DNA from: UBA1783 sp964449115
Lineage (GTDB): Bacteria; Bacillota_I; Bacilli_A; Erysipelotrichales; Erysipelotrichaceae
Assembly (NCBI GenBank): GCA_964449115.1
Contig: CAYUXW010000028.1
Location: 1-22,211 of the forward strand
Length of the DNA stretch: 22,211 nucleotides
Direction: 5' to 3'
Every line of letters starts with the position of its first letter. Position 1 is the first letter of the stretch. Under the pieces are notes generated by a model. That model searched no databases. It was given only the letters and a program-made list of their open reading frames with translations, and was not told where the DNA came from. Both the position numbers and the translations under genes were made by a program. Below, piece after piece: positions 7,085 through 15,664 of this stretch.

Positions 7085-8560
7085 ATGCTTTTAGAAAGGT
7101 ACTCTAATTTGATTGCAGAAGTTGATGATATATATAATAGCAATTTTAATATTTTTAAAATTTTAAGAGTTGAAAACTATGAAATAAGACACTCAAGTTT
7201 TTTAAAATGGTTATTTAATAGAAAAGGATCACATAATCTAGGGTATAATTTTTTTAAAAAAATATGGGAATCATCTCAAATGGATACAGCGTTTCCATTT
7301 CTAGAAGATGAAGATATATCAATTAAATTAGAAAGTCGAGAAGGAAATAACCAAATAGATATTATTATCGTTGGACAATACGCTACATGTTTAATTGAAA
7401 ATAAGTTTGGTTCAAAAGAGCACAGCGGCCAATGCCAACGTTATAAAGAAGGAGTAGAAAATAAATATAAGGATAAAGCTAAATATTTCATTTATTTAGA
7501 CCTTAAAAAACCAGAAGATTTTAATGAAGATAATTATAATGGATATAAATTTATCTCTTATGAGAATATCAAAAATATTCTTTCTAGTTTGATAAATAAC
7601 AAAGAAAAGAGCGTTGAGGTTTTAATTATTGAACAGTACATAGAAATTCTAAGTGAAAAATATAAACCTCTTAGTAAAGAAATTACTGAAAAAATGGCTG
7701 AAATTAATTTAGAAGACCTTTCAAACATTGTGAAAAAAGATTTCAAAGAAAAAGAATTAAGTGAAAGTGAGAAAAATTTTATAGAAATTGCATGTAAATA
7801 TCAAAAAGAAATTAAAGATAAAAATGACAAATATATTCGTAAAATTGTTGAAGATATGGTTAAAGATAAAAATTTAATCTTTGATGGTTATGGTAAAGGA
7901 AGGAAATCTAATAAAAATATTGTTAAATATGCAGTTGCAATAGAAGTTTTGCCTGAAAGTAAAAAAAGAATTTTGCATACAATTGATTACTCAGGTGAAA
8001 CAGGATTGAGCATAGGTATATATGCTGGATTAAAAGCTGAGTATTCAAGAAATTTAATTGATTATATCGAAAATAATGTTAATTTTTTCTCTAAAATTAA
8101 AGAATTAAGTAAAAATGAATGGGAAATTAAAACTATTTTTAAACTAAAAGATGGGTCTGGATTTAATGATTTAATTGAAGTTGAATGTAATTTAAAAGAA
8201 ATAATTAAAGATAAAAAATTCCCGATAAAAGATTTTATTGGTATGCACAACGACTCCAATTTTAATAAACTAAAAGAATATATTTCTTATCATAAATCGA
8301 AAGGATACTTTGATTGTGATAATGCAGAAAAATTATTGGAATCAATTGAAAATTATATTAATAAGAAAAATAATAAACATAAATATAATACAATTCATTC
8401 TTTATACGGAATTCTAGCTATTTATAAACTTAATCAAAAAGAGATTGATGATAATAATATGAATGATATAAAAAAAATTTACAAAGAAAAGACACTTGAA
8501 GGTTTAAGTTTATATGGAATAGAAGAAGAATTTAAAAATAAAACATTTAAAAATGATTAA
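7085..8560 (+). CDS. PD-(D/E)XK nuclease superfamily protein (PDDEXK_4 type)
   Basis: This is a 491-residue putative nuclease. Near the N-terminus RHSSFLKWLF (35-44) recalls the 'HS.fL.WLL' region of this family. The catalytic core is clear: Asp92 in NQIDIII, Glu105 and Lys107 in IENK, then QCQRY at 116-120, the expected Q-x-x-x-Y. These match a D...ExK metal-dependent nuclease fold. The remaining 350 residues are charged, Lys/Asn/Ile-rich and not recognised; they may give specificity. AAGGAG at 7073-7078 serves the ATG. The gene is visibly more AT-rich than the housekeeping genes beside it and stands alone between nfo and an oxidoreductase gene, which suggests acquisition. Proteins of this family occur singly in defence-rich and mobile regions; a defence role here is only inference. 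Confidence 0.8.
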   Translation: MLLERYSNLIAEVDDIYNSNFNIFKILRVENYEIRHSSFLKWLFNRKGSHNLGYNFFKKIWESSQMDTAFPFLEDEDISIKLESREGNNQIDIIIVGQYATCLIENKFGSKEHSGQCQRYKEGVENKYKDKAKYFIYLDLKKPEDFNEDNYNGYKFISYENIKNILSSLINNKEKSVEVLIIEQYIEILSEKYKPLSKEITEKMAEINLEDLSNIVKKDFKEKELSESEKNFIEIACKYQKEIKDKNDKYIRKIVEDMVKDKNLIFDGYGKGRKSNKNIVKYAVAIEVLPESKKRILHTIDYSGETGLSIGIYAGLKAEYSRNLIDYIENNVNFFSKIKELSKNEWEIKTIFKLKDGSGFNDLIEVECNLKEIIKDKKFPIKDFIGMHNDSNFNKLKEYISYHKSKGYFDCDNAEKLLESIENYINKKNNKHKYNTIHSLYGILAIYKLNQKEIDDNNMNDIKKIYKEKTLEGLSLYGIEEEFKNKTFKND

Positions 8561-8607
8561 TATTATATGTATAAATTGTCGAAAAACATTTTTGTTGAAT
8601 TTAAATA

Positions 8608-8638
8608 TTGAAATCAAAAATATTAATTGATTGTTCAA
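8608..8638. promoter_or_regulatory. Imperfect inverted repeat upstream of the oxidoreductase gene
   Basis: TTGAA-ATCAA (8608-8617) faces TTGAT-tg-TTCAA (8627-8638) around 9 bases, a 10-bp stem with a 2-base bulge. There is no T-run, so it is not a standard terminator. It could be an operator or leader hairpin. Confidence 0.3.
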
Positions 8639-8675
8639 GTTATTTAGTTGTTATTTATAATAAAGGAGACCAGCT

Positions 8676-9638
8676 ATGATTAATATCGCGGTAATTGGAC
8701 TTGGTAATATTTCTAAAAGAGTAATAGAAGGCGTTAAGTTTGTCAAAGATGCTAATCTTTATTGTGTGGCTAGTAGAAACAAAGAAAAAGCGATAGAGTT
8801 TAAAGAGAAATATGATGCTGAAGTTGCATATAATAATTATGAAGATGTCTATAAAGATAAAAATGTTGATTTAGTTTATATTTGTGCTGCTAATCATCTT
8901 CACTATCATCAAATTATGTCTTGTTTAGAAAATGGCAAGCATGTTATCTGTGAAAAACCAATGGTGAGTAGTATTAAAGAAATAAATGAATTATTTGATT
9001 TAGCTAAAGAAAAGAATTTGTTTTTAATAGAAGCAGAAAAAACGGTCTTTACTAATATGCATAAAGAACTTAAAAAGGTTATTGAAGAAAAAATAATAGG
9101 TGAAGTAATTTCTATTACGGCTGATTATTCATATAATATTTCATATCTTGATTTTCCAAAAGATCACTGGGCTTTTGATGAAAAGCATGGTGGATGTCTT
9201 AGAGATGTTGGAGTTTATCCAATATGCTTCTGCAACAGTATTGCAAATTCTAAAATTAAAAATATAATAGGGGCTAAATATGTTAGTGATGAATATAAAT
9301 GTGATTTTGGTGGCAAAGGTATTATAGAATATGAAAATGGAATAAAAGCCAGTATTGAAAGCTGTTGGTTTTATGATTCGTTTGATAGAGGCTATGCGGT
9401 AATATTTGGCACAAAAGGTAAGATCTATGTACCGAACTATTGGAAAGGCAATAAATTTACAATTGTTTTTGACAACAATGAAACTAAAGAGATAGAAGTA
9501 TCACAAAATAGTGATTTTGAAGGTGAAATTCAAGAAGCGGTAGACATGATTAAAAGTGGCAGAATTGAAAGTCCAGCAATGAATAGAGAAAAAACAATTG
9601 AAATTATGAAAGTAATTGAAAAACTTTTGAATTATTAA
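8676..9638 (+). CDS. Gfo/Idh/MocA family NAD(P)-dependent oxidoreductase
   Basis: This is a soluble 320-residue dehydrogenase with an N-terminal Rossmann fold: IAVIGLGNISKRV at 4-16 carries the dinucleotide-binding glycines. ANHLHYHQI (72-80) and CEKPM (92-96) with the family's EKP lysine follow, and GGCLRDVGVYPI (172-183) matches the conserved substrate-side motif. Members oxidise or reduce sugars, inositols and related polyols; the sequence does not tell the substrate. AAAGGAG at 8662-8668 fits the ATG. It is flanked by AT-rich gaps and has no pathway partners nearby, so it seems to be transcribed alone or with the upstream nuclease gene. Confidence 0.9.
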   Translation: MINIAVIGLGNISKRVIEGVKFVKDANLYCVASRNKEKAIEFKEKYDAEVAYNNYEDVYKDKNVDLVYICAANHLHYHQIMSCLENGKHVICEKPMVSSIKEINELFDLAKEKNLFLIEAEKTVFTNMHKELKKVIEEKIIGEVISITADYSYNISYLDFPKDHWAFDEKHGGCLRDVGVYPICFCNSIANSKIKNIIGAKYVSDEYKCDFGGKGIIEYENGIKASIESCWFYDSFDRGYAVIFGTKGKIYVPNYWKGNKFTIVFDNNETKEIEVSQNSDFEGEIQEAVDMIKSGRIESPAMNREKTIEIMKVIEKLLNY

Positions 9639-9704
9639 AATTTAATGAAAATGAGTAGTTCCTTACTTTTAATACTGCTATATTATTAGTCGTTTATTAC
9701 TATT

Positions 9705-9733
9705 TTGAAATGTTAAAGTGATTTATGTATAAT
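9705..9733 (+). promoter_or_regulatory. Sigma-A type promoter of the DUF1015 gene
   Basis: TTGAAA (9705-9710) and a perfect TATAAT (9728-9733) are separated by exactly 17 bases. The start would be near 9740, followed by the AGGAAG ribosome binding site and ATG at 9758. This is one of the best promoters in the window. Confidence 0.8.
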
Positions 9734-9757
9734 ATATTGAAGGAAGAAGTGAATTGA

Positions 9758-11011
9758 ATGAAAATACCATTTAAAGCTGGTAATATTTTATTGCCTAAAA
9801 AAAATATTGATTTAACTAAGTGGTCAACAGTTGCCTGTGATCAATATACATCAGAACAAGAATACTGGAAAAAATTGGATAAGGTTGTGGGAGATAGTCC
9901 TTCAACTCTTCGTATTACTCTTCCAGAGATTTATCTTGAGGACAGGGTTGAAGAGAGAATCAAAGACATCAATGAAACAATGGAAAAATATCTGCAGGAT
10001 GATTTATTTGATGAATATAAAGATTCAATTTTTTATATTAAAAGAAGGCAAAAAGATGGAAGAATAAGAGATGGCATTATTGGTGTAGTTGATTTAGAAG
10101 AATATGACTATACCCCAGGATCTGATTCCCTGATTAGAGCAACAGAAAAAACGATAATTGAAAGAATCCCGCCAAGAGTTAAAATCAGAGAAAAGGCTCT
10201 TTTAGAACTGCCTCATATTATGGTTTTAATTGATGATTCAAAAAAGGAAATAATTGAGGGTTTAAGAGATAAAGCCAGCAAAAAAATGCAGGTATATGAT
10301 TTTGAACTTAATATGGATGGTGGTTATCTTGAAGGTTACAATTTAAATGATCAGCTAAAAGAAGAAGTTTTAAATGGTCTTAATAAATTGATGGATAAAA
10401 AAGCTTTTGAAAAGAAATATGGAGTTAAAGATAAAGGAGTATTATTATTTGCGGTTGGAGATGGAAATCATTCGTTATCAACAGCAAAAACAATCTATGA
10501 AAATTTAAAAAAGACTGATAAGGATTATTTAAATTCCTCTAGCCGCTATACTTTAGTGGAATTGGTTAATCTGCATAGCGAAGCGCTAGATTTTGAAGCG
10601 ATTCATCGTATAGTCTTTGATACGGACAGTGATAAAATGCTTAAAGAGCTTTATGAATACTATAAAATCAATGAAGAAAAAAAAGGTCAGAAAGTTGAAG
10701 TTATATTAAATGGTCAGGCTAAAAGTATCTATATTGAAAATCCCAAGAGTAATTTAGCTGTTGGCTCAATTCAAATTTTTTTGGATAGCTATTTGAAAAA
10801 AAATGAAGGTAGAATTGATTATATTCATGGTTATGATACAGTTATAGAATTATCTAAAAAGGAAAATAGTATCGGTTTTATATTTGATGCTATTTGTAAA
10901 GATGAATTGTTTAAAACAATTATTTTAGATGGTGTTTTGCCATTAAAGACTTTTTCAATGGGTCATTCTAATGATAAGCGATATTATACTGAAGCTAGAA
11001 AAATAAAATAA
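9758..11011 (+). CDS. DUF1015 family protein
   Basis: This is a 417-residue soluble protein of the DUF1015 (UPF) family, for which I know no firmly established reaction. Recognisable segments are the N-terminal IPFKAGNILLP and STVACDQYTSEQEYW (23-37), the RATEKTIIERIPPR region (127-140) and VGDGNHSLSTAK (233-244), the counterpart of the family's usual 'DGHHR..A' motif. That motif recalls the ParB/SerK-like serine kinases, a resemblance noted by eye and not tested. It has its own strong promoter. The next gene is a PLP cysteine-synthase-like enzyme, then convergent serA and serC. From memory, DUF1015 genes often neighbour serC-serA in Bacteroidetes and Firmicutes, so a role in serine or phosphoserine metabolism is likely but unproven. 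Confidence 0.85.
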   Translation: MKIPFKAGNILLPKKNIDLTKWSTVACDQYTSEQEYWKKLDKVVGDSPSTLRITLPEIYLEDRVEERIKDINETMEKYLQDDLFDEYKDSIFYIKRRQKDGRIRDGIIGVVDLEEYDYTPGSDSLIRATEKTIIERIPPRVKIREKALLELPHIMVLIDDSKKEIIEGLRDKASKKMQVYDFELNMDGGYLEGYNLNDQLKEEVLNGLNKLMDKKAFEKKYGVKDKGVLLFAVGDGNHSLSTAKTIYENLKKTDKDYLNSSSRYTLVELVNLHSEALDFEAIHRIVFDTDSDKMLKELYEYYKINEEKKGQKVEVILNGQAKSIYIENPKSNLAVGSIQIFLDSYLKKNEGRIDYIHGYDTVIELSKKENSIGFIFDAICKDELFKTIILDGVLPLKTFSMGHSNDKRYYTEARKIK

Positions 11012-11075
11012 TTTTTAATGGGATAAAAAAAGTGGGTTTTTAAAGAAAAAGAAAAAGGTTAAAGGGATAGATATT

Positions 11076-12074
11076 ATGCGAATAGTAAATAATATTTTGG
11101 AGTTGATTGGAGAAACACCAATGTTAAAGCTGAATTTGAGGAATTCCAATTGGAATGTGTACTTAAAGCTGGAAAAATTTAATCCAGGAGGAAGTATGAA
11201 AGACCGAATGGCTTTAAAAATGGTTGAAGATGCTGAAAAGAGTGGACTACTTAAAAAAGGTGGGACAATAATCGAATCATCAAGCGGTAATACCGCTACA
11301 GGTCTGGCAATAATTTCTGCGCTGAAGGGTTATCGTTTTATTGCGGTTGTTGATTATCATGCTTCAAAAGAAAAAATTGATACAATAAAAGCCTATGGTG
11401 GAGAAATAGTAAAAGTTGGTCGTGGAAAGAAGCCTGATGAGGTGGCGGCTGCTGAAAGAGAAAAGGCTGCAGCAGAATTAGCAAAAACAATAGACAATGC
11501 CTTTTTTTCATATCAGACAAATAATGAAAGCAATAAAAAAGCCTATGAAAATACGCTGGCTAAAGAATTAATTAATGATTTAAAAACAGTTGATGAATTT
11601 TATGCAGCGATAGGAACAGGAGGATCAGCCTGTGGTACAGCTATGGGCTTAAAGAAATATAATAAAAACACAGTAATAAATGTTATCGAACCTATAGGGT
11701 CAACGATTTTTAATCCAGTCGGCGCACCATATTTTCAATCTGGTACTGGTATTCCAGAAGATGCAGATATACCAAAGATTATTGACTTTTCTTTGATAGA
11801 TCACAATTTTTATGCCAGCGATAAGGAAGCATTTAATACATGTAGATATTTTGCCAAAAAGCATGGAATATTAATCGGTGGCTCAGCTGATGGAGTATTG
11901 TATAAAGCCATAGAGGATATTGTAAGTAAAAGTGGAGAAGGGAATGCCGTTATTCTTTTATGTGATGGCGGAGAGAAGTATTTAAATAATATTTTCAATG
12001 ACGAATGGATGAGAAAAAACAATTTATTTGATGCTGATGTTGAAAAGCAACTATCCAAGTGGATTAAGGAATAA
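11076..12074 (+). CDS. PLP-dependent cysteine synthase family protein
   Basis: This is a fold-type II PLP enzyme of 332 residues. Lys42 in GGSMKDR should form the Schiff base; SSSGNTATGLA (68-78) is the substrate loop and GTGGSACG (180-187) the PLP-phosphate loop; GGSADG (268-273) lies in the C-terminal part. The family includes O-acetylserine sulfhydrylases (CysK), O-phosphoserine-using enzymes (mycobacterial CysM, archaeal OPSS), SbnA and cystathionine beta-synthase. The sequence alone does not separate these. No cysE (serine acetyltransferase) is nearby, while serA and serC, which make O-phosphoserine, are next door, so O-phosphoserine is a reasonable substrate guess. AAAGGG at 11061-11066 precedes the ATG; it is probably co-transcribed with DUF1015, 64 bases upstream. 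Confidence 0.87.
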   Translation: MRIVNNILELIGETPMLKLNLRNSNWNVYLKLEKFNPGGSMKDRMALKMVEDAEKSGLLKKGGTIIESSSGNTATGLAIISALKGYRFIAVVDYHASKEKIDTIKAYGGEIVKVGRGKKPDEVAAAEREKAAAELAKTIDNAFFSYQTNNESNKKAYENTLAKELINDLKTVDEFYAAIGTGGSACGTAMGLKKYNKNTVINVIEPIGSTIFNPVGAPYFQSGTGIPEDADIPKIIDFSLIDHNFYASDKEAFNTCRYFAKKHGILIGGSADGVLYKAIEDIVSKSGEGNAVILLCDGGEKYLNNIFNDEWMRKNNLFDADVEKQLSKWIKE

Positions 12075-12129
12075 ATACCAAACTAAATAAATTTGATACT
12101 TGATGGGGAAAATATTTTAGTTCGAATAA

Positions 12130-12160
12130 AAAAACTGTGAGTATGTAATTCACAGTTTTT
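12130..12160. terminator. Bidirectional terminator between the convergent PLP enzyme and serA
   Basis: AAAAACTGTGA (12130-12140) and TCACAGTTTTT (12150-12160) form a perfect 11-bp stem with a 9-base loop, with A- and T-runs for both directions. Confidence 0.88.
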
Positions 12161-12197
12161 AATTGTTTTCCTAATGAGATGCTCTAATTATTTAGCT

Positions 12198-13370
12198 TCA
12201 ATCATTTTTGTCGTTATAGGTACAGACCCTTATCATTCCTGGGATTTGTTTAATTTTATTTAAAATATCATCGTTTACGGCTTCAACGATATCAATTATT
12301 GTATAAGCCAATTCATTTTTACTCTTATTCATCAGATTTTCAATGTTGACATTGGAAGCTGATAAAGCATCAGAAATTTGTGTCAGCATTTTTGGAACAT
12401 TTTTATGGATGCAGCAAATTCTTACATGGTCATAAATTTCCATACTGCAATCAGGCAAGTTTACAGAGTTAGTTATATTTCCTCTTTCTAAATAATCCAT
12501 GGTCTGTTTAACAGCTAAAAAGGCACAGTTGTCTTCACTTTCTTCTGTAGAAGCGCCAAGATGAGGAAGAATTAAAACATTTTCATTTCCGATAAGTTTT
12601 TGAACAGGGAAGTCGGTGATATATTTACTGACAATTCCAGATTCAATACCTTCCAGCAGGGCCTCGGTGTCAACCAAACCATCTCTTGAGAAGTTTAAAA
12701 TTTTTACATTGGGTTTCATTTTAGAGATTACATCAGCATTAATGATATTCTTTGTCTTATCGTTTAAAGGGATATGAAGTGAAATAAAATCACATTTTTT
12801 AAGAATTTCATCAATTGTATCAGAGTGGTGAACATTTCTTGATAGGTTCCAGGCGTTAGCCAGTGAAATAAATGGGTCGTAGCCATAAACATTCATTCCA
12901 AAATCAATTGCCAGGTTGGCAACCTGAACACCAATTGCCCCTAGTCCGATTATCCCCAGATTTTTATGCATCAATTCATTTCCTGAATATAATTTCTTTT
13001 GCTTTTCGGTATCCTTTGCGATGTTTTCATTGTTTTTTTGAGTTTGAATCCATTGCATTCCTTCATATATTTTTCTACTTGCCAATAATAAGCCAGCAAA
13101 GACCAACTCTTTAACCGCATTAGCATTGGCGCCTGGTGTATTGAATACGACAATTCCTTTTTCGCTACATTTATCAATAGGTATATTGTTGACTCCTGCT
13201 CCGGCTCTGGCAACAGCCTTTACATTTTCGTTAAAATTATATTCATGAATATTTTCACTTCTTAGAAGTATAGCGTCTTCATCGTTAAAATCTTCTGAGA
13301 TTTGATATTTATCAGTAAATTTATTTAAACCTACTTCAGAAATATTATTTAATAATTTAATTTTATACAT
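12198..13370 (-). CDS. serA: D-3-phosphoglycerate dehydrogenase with C-terminal ACT domain
   Basis: SerA oxidises 3-phosphoglycerate to 3-phosphohydroxypyruvate, the first step of serine synthesis. The 390-residue protein has ARAGAGVNNIP near residue 54-64, the NAD-binding GLGAIG (142-147), the active-site Arg229 (FSRDG) and His270 (LPHLGAST). The usual 'EP' segment between them is replaced by TDFP, a feature of the short subfamily found in anaerobes. A C-terminal ACT domain (about 316-390) suggests feedback control by an amino acid, classically serine. ATG at 13370 is chosen because AGGAGA stands upstream; the longer frame from 13385 would start inside that site. It overlaps the serC stop by 8 bases, so the two are one operon. 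Confidence 0.93.
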   Translation of the reverse strand: MYKIKLLNNISEVGLNKFTDKYQISEDFNDEDAILLRSENIHEYNFNENVKAVARAGAGVNNIPIDKCSEKGIVVFNTPGANANAVKELVFAGLLLASRKIYEGMQWIQTQKNNENIAKDTEKQKKLYSGNELMHKNLGIIGLGAIGVQVANLAIDFGMNVYGYDPFISLANAWNLSRNVHHSDTIDEILKKCDFISLHIPLNDKTKNIINADVISKMKPNVKILNFSRDGLVDTEALLEGIESGIVSKYITDFPVQKLIGNENVLILPHLGASTEESEDNCAFLAVKQTMDYLERGNITNSVNLPDCSMEIYDHVRICCIHKNVPKMLTQISDALSASNVNIENLMNKSKNELAYTIIDIVEAVNDDILNKIKQIPGMIRVCTYNDKND

Positions 13371-14445
13371 TTTGTTTCTCCTCAAATTCCTTCATAAATG
13401 CTACAAGTTTTTCTACTCCTTCAGTTGGCATACCGTTATAGATACTTGCACGCATTCCGCCGACACTTCTGTGACCTTTTAAATTTACGAAGCCTTTTTT
13501 TGCTGCTTCTGACACAAATAAGTTGTCCAAATCTTCATTTCCAGTGATAAATGTTACATTCATGATGGATCTATCTTCCTTATTGACAGGATTTTTGAAT
13601 AATTTAGAGTTATCCAGATAATCATAAAGAATTTTAGCTTTTTCTTCGTTGATTTTTTGCATATTTTCTAAACCGCCAATTGTTTCTTCTAAATATTCTA
13701 GAACCAGATTACACATATAGATAGAATATGTTGGTGGGGTATTGTACATGGAACCATTGTCCAGATGTACTTTATAGCTGAGCATACTTGGAAGTTCAGG
13801 TTTTTCAACTATTAAATCTTCTTTAATAATCACAACAGTTAAACCAGCAGGGCCCATATTCTTTTGTGCTCCAGCAAAAATTAAATCATAGTCTTTTACA
13901 TCATAAGGCTTACTCAGTATGCAGCTTGAAAAATCAGCAATAAGTGGTTTTCCCTTTGTTTCAGGTACATAATTATAAGCTGTGCCATAAATTGTATTGT
14001 TTTGGCAAATATAGACATAATCACAATCTTCACTAATCATATCTTCAGTAACTTTTGGAATGTAAGAAAAACTGTCTTTCTGACTGCTGGCAATTACATT
14101 TACTTCACCTAGTTTTTTATGTTCTTCAATTGCTTTTTTAGTCCAGACTCCAGTGTTGATTACATCAACCTTTTTATTTTTCATCAGATTCATTGGAATC
14201 ATTGAAAATTGTAAAGAAGCCCCTCCTTGAAGGAATAAAACTTTATAGTTTTCTGGAATCTTCATTAACCTGCGCAATCTGGCTTCACATTCATTGATTA
14301 TGTTTTCATAAACTTTGGAACGATGTGACATTTCCATTACTGACATTCCTGAAATTTCATACTCTAGCATTTGATCAGCTGCCTTTTTTAATACAGCCTC
14401 AAAAATACATGAAGGCCCGGCACTGAAGTTGTAAACTCTACTCAT
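13363..14445 (-). CDS. serC: Phosphoserine aminotransferase
   Basis: SerC transaminates 3-phosphohydroxypyruvate with glutamate to O-phosphoserine. The 360-residue PLP enzyme begins with the typical NFSAGPS; SHRS (40-43) and GGAS (74-77) contact substrate and cofactor phosphate, and Lys195 in GAQKNMGPAG is the PLP lysine. AAAGGAG precedes the ATG. It lies directly upstream of serA with an 8-base overlap. No serB phosphatase gene is visible in the window, so the product O-phosphoserine may be used by an unlinked phosphatase or by the cysteine-synthase-like enzyme nearby. Confidence 0.95.
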   Translation of the reverse strand: MSRVYNFSAGPSCIFEAVLKKAADQMLEYEISGMSVMEMSHRSKVYENIINECEARLRRLMKIPENYKVLFLQGGASLQFSMIPMNLMKNKKVDVINTGVWTKKAIEEHKKLGEVNVIASSQKDSFSYIPKVTEDMISEDCDYVYICQNNTIYGTAYNYVPETKGKPLIADFSSCILSKPYDVKDYDLIFAGAQKNMGPAGLTVVIIKEDLIVEKPELPSMLSYKVHLDNGSMYNTPPTYSIYMCNLVLEYLEETIGGLENMQKINEEKAKILYDYLDNSKLFKNPVNKEDRSIMNVTFITGNEDLDNLFVSEAAKKGFVNLKGHRSVGGMRASIYNGMPTEGVEKLVAFMKEFEEKQNV

Positions 14446-14479
14446 AAGTCATTCTCCTTTGCATCTAAATATGCTTATT

Positions 14480-14508
14480 GATATAAAAGGATATCTTTTA
14501 TATAGCAA
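14480..14508 (-). promoter_or_regulatory. Candidate serC-serA promoter
   Basis: The minus strand reads TTGCTA (14508-14503), 17 bases, then TATATC (14485-14480). The match is moderate, but position and spacing suit the serC start at 14445. A palindrome fills the spacer. Confidence 0.45.
14481..14503. promoter_or_regulatory. Perfect 9-bp inverted repeat, candidate operator of serC-serA
   Basis: ATATAAAAG (14481-14489), five central bases gatat, and CTTTTATAT (14495-14503) form a perfect dyad. It covers the spacer and part of the -10 of the candidate serC promoter. No T-run follows on the minus strand, so it is not an ispG terminator. A repressor site is the simplest explanation. Confidence 0.5.
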
Positions 14509-14528
14509 ACTTTTTTAAAATGAGCAAT

Positions 14529-15590
14529 CTAATGATTGGTCATTTCTAAGATTTCTTTCTTTAATTCTTCAACAATTTTTTCTTGTGGGATTTTTCTAAC
14601 TACTTGCCCTTTTTTAAATAACAGAGCTTCCTTTATTCCACCAGCAACACCAATATCAGCATCTCTTGCTTCTCCTGGTCCATTTACTACACATCCCATT
14701 ACTGCGACCTTGATATTTGCCTGAATGGTTTCCAAAAAATTTTCAATTTCATTAATAATTGGTAACATATCATACATTGTTCGACCACAGGTTGGACATC
14801 CTACTAAATCTGGAACATTGTTAATTAAATCATAAGCTTTTAATAATTTCTTGCAAGCTTTAATTTCTTCAACGGGATCATCAGATATCGAAATTCTGAT
14901 AGTATCACCAATTCCTTTTCTTAATAGTTCACCCAGAGCTGCACTGGATTTTATTAAACTGTAGTTTTTTGTTCCAGCTTCAGTCACGCCCAGATGCATT
15001 GGATAATCCCAAATAGTTGAAGCTAAAAGAAATGTTTCAACTGTCAATCTGACATCACTGGATTTAAAAGATAAGACTATATTGTGGAAATCCATTTCTT
15101 CTAAAATATCAACATGTCTTTGGGCAGATTCAATCATTGCCTCAGGGCAATTTTCGCCATATTTGTCTAAAACATATTTTTCGATTGAACCACTGTTTAT
15201 TCCTATCCTGATAGGTATATTTCTTTCCTTGCATTTTTCTACTACTTTTCTGACATTTTCTTTACCACCGATATTACCAGGATTCAATCTGATTTTATCA
15301 ACTCCTGATTCAATAGCTGCTAGAGCCAGTCGATAGTCAAAATGAATGTCAGCAACTAGAGGAATAGAAATATTTTCTTTGATTGTTTTTAGAGCATAGG
15401 CATCTTCCAAATCTAAAACGCTGCACCTTATTATTTGACAGCCAACATTTTCCAGCTGCTTTATTTGTTTAATGGTCGCTGCAGTATCTTTAGTCAATGT
15501 GTTACACATCGATTGGATGACAACCTTGTTTTCTCCACCGATGGTTATATTTCCTATTTTAACTCTTCTGGTATTTTTTCTGTCAATCAT
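14529..15590 (-). CDS. ispG: 4-hydroxy-3-methylbut-2-en-1-yl diphosphate synthase
   Basis: IspG converts MEcPP to HMBPP, the step just before IspH in the MEP pathway, with a [4Fe-4S] cluster and a flavodoxin or ferredoxin as electron donor. The 353-residue bacterial-type protein has a TIM barrel (VVIQSMCNT near 23, LVADIHFDYRLA near 78, IRLNPGN near 100) and a C-terminal cluster domain with Cys265 and Cys268 (GCPTCGR), Cys300 and Glu307 (GCVVNGPGEA). GAGGT upstream supports ATG 15590. It is divergent from rpmG and upstream of serC on the same strand, 83 bases away. Confidence 0.96.
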   Translation of the reverse strand: MIDRKNTRRVKIGNITIGGENKVVIQSMCNTLTKDTAATIKQIKQLENVGCQIIRCSVLDLEDAYALKTIKENISIPLVADIHFDYRLALAAIESGVDKIRLNPGNIGGKENVRKVVEKCKERNIPIRIGINSGSIEKYVLDKYGENCPEAMIESAQRHVDILEEMDFHNIVLSFKSSDVRLTVETFLLASTIWDYPMHLGVTEAGTKNYSLIKSSAALGELLRKGIGDTIRISISDDPVEEIKACKKLLKAYDLINNVPDLVGCPTCGRTMYDMLPIINEIENFLETIQANIKVAVMGCVVNGPGEARDADIGVAGGIKEALLFKKGQVVRKIPQEKIVEELKKEILEMTNH

Positions 15591-15664
15591 CTGTCTACCT
15601 CACAAAACCCGTTTTTTATTTCATAATAATCTATATATCATTGATTTAATTGATTATATTTATT

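Noticed and set aside
8656..8661. TATAAT directly before the MocA-type gene as its -10 box
   Set aside because: Transcription would begin inside or after the AAAGGAG at 8662-8668, removing the ribosome binding site, and the -35 spacing is 19.
7000..8675. Target-site duplications or terminal repeats around the nuclease gene
   Set aside because: No matching direct or inverted repeats longer than expected for AT-rich DNA were found in the two flanking gaps.
11012..11075. Terminator between DUF1015 and the PLP enzyme gene
   Set aside because: Only an A5/T5 pairing around gtggg is possible, too weak to call; the genes are more likely co-transcribed.
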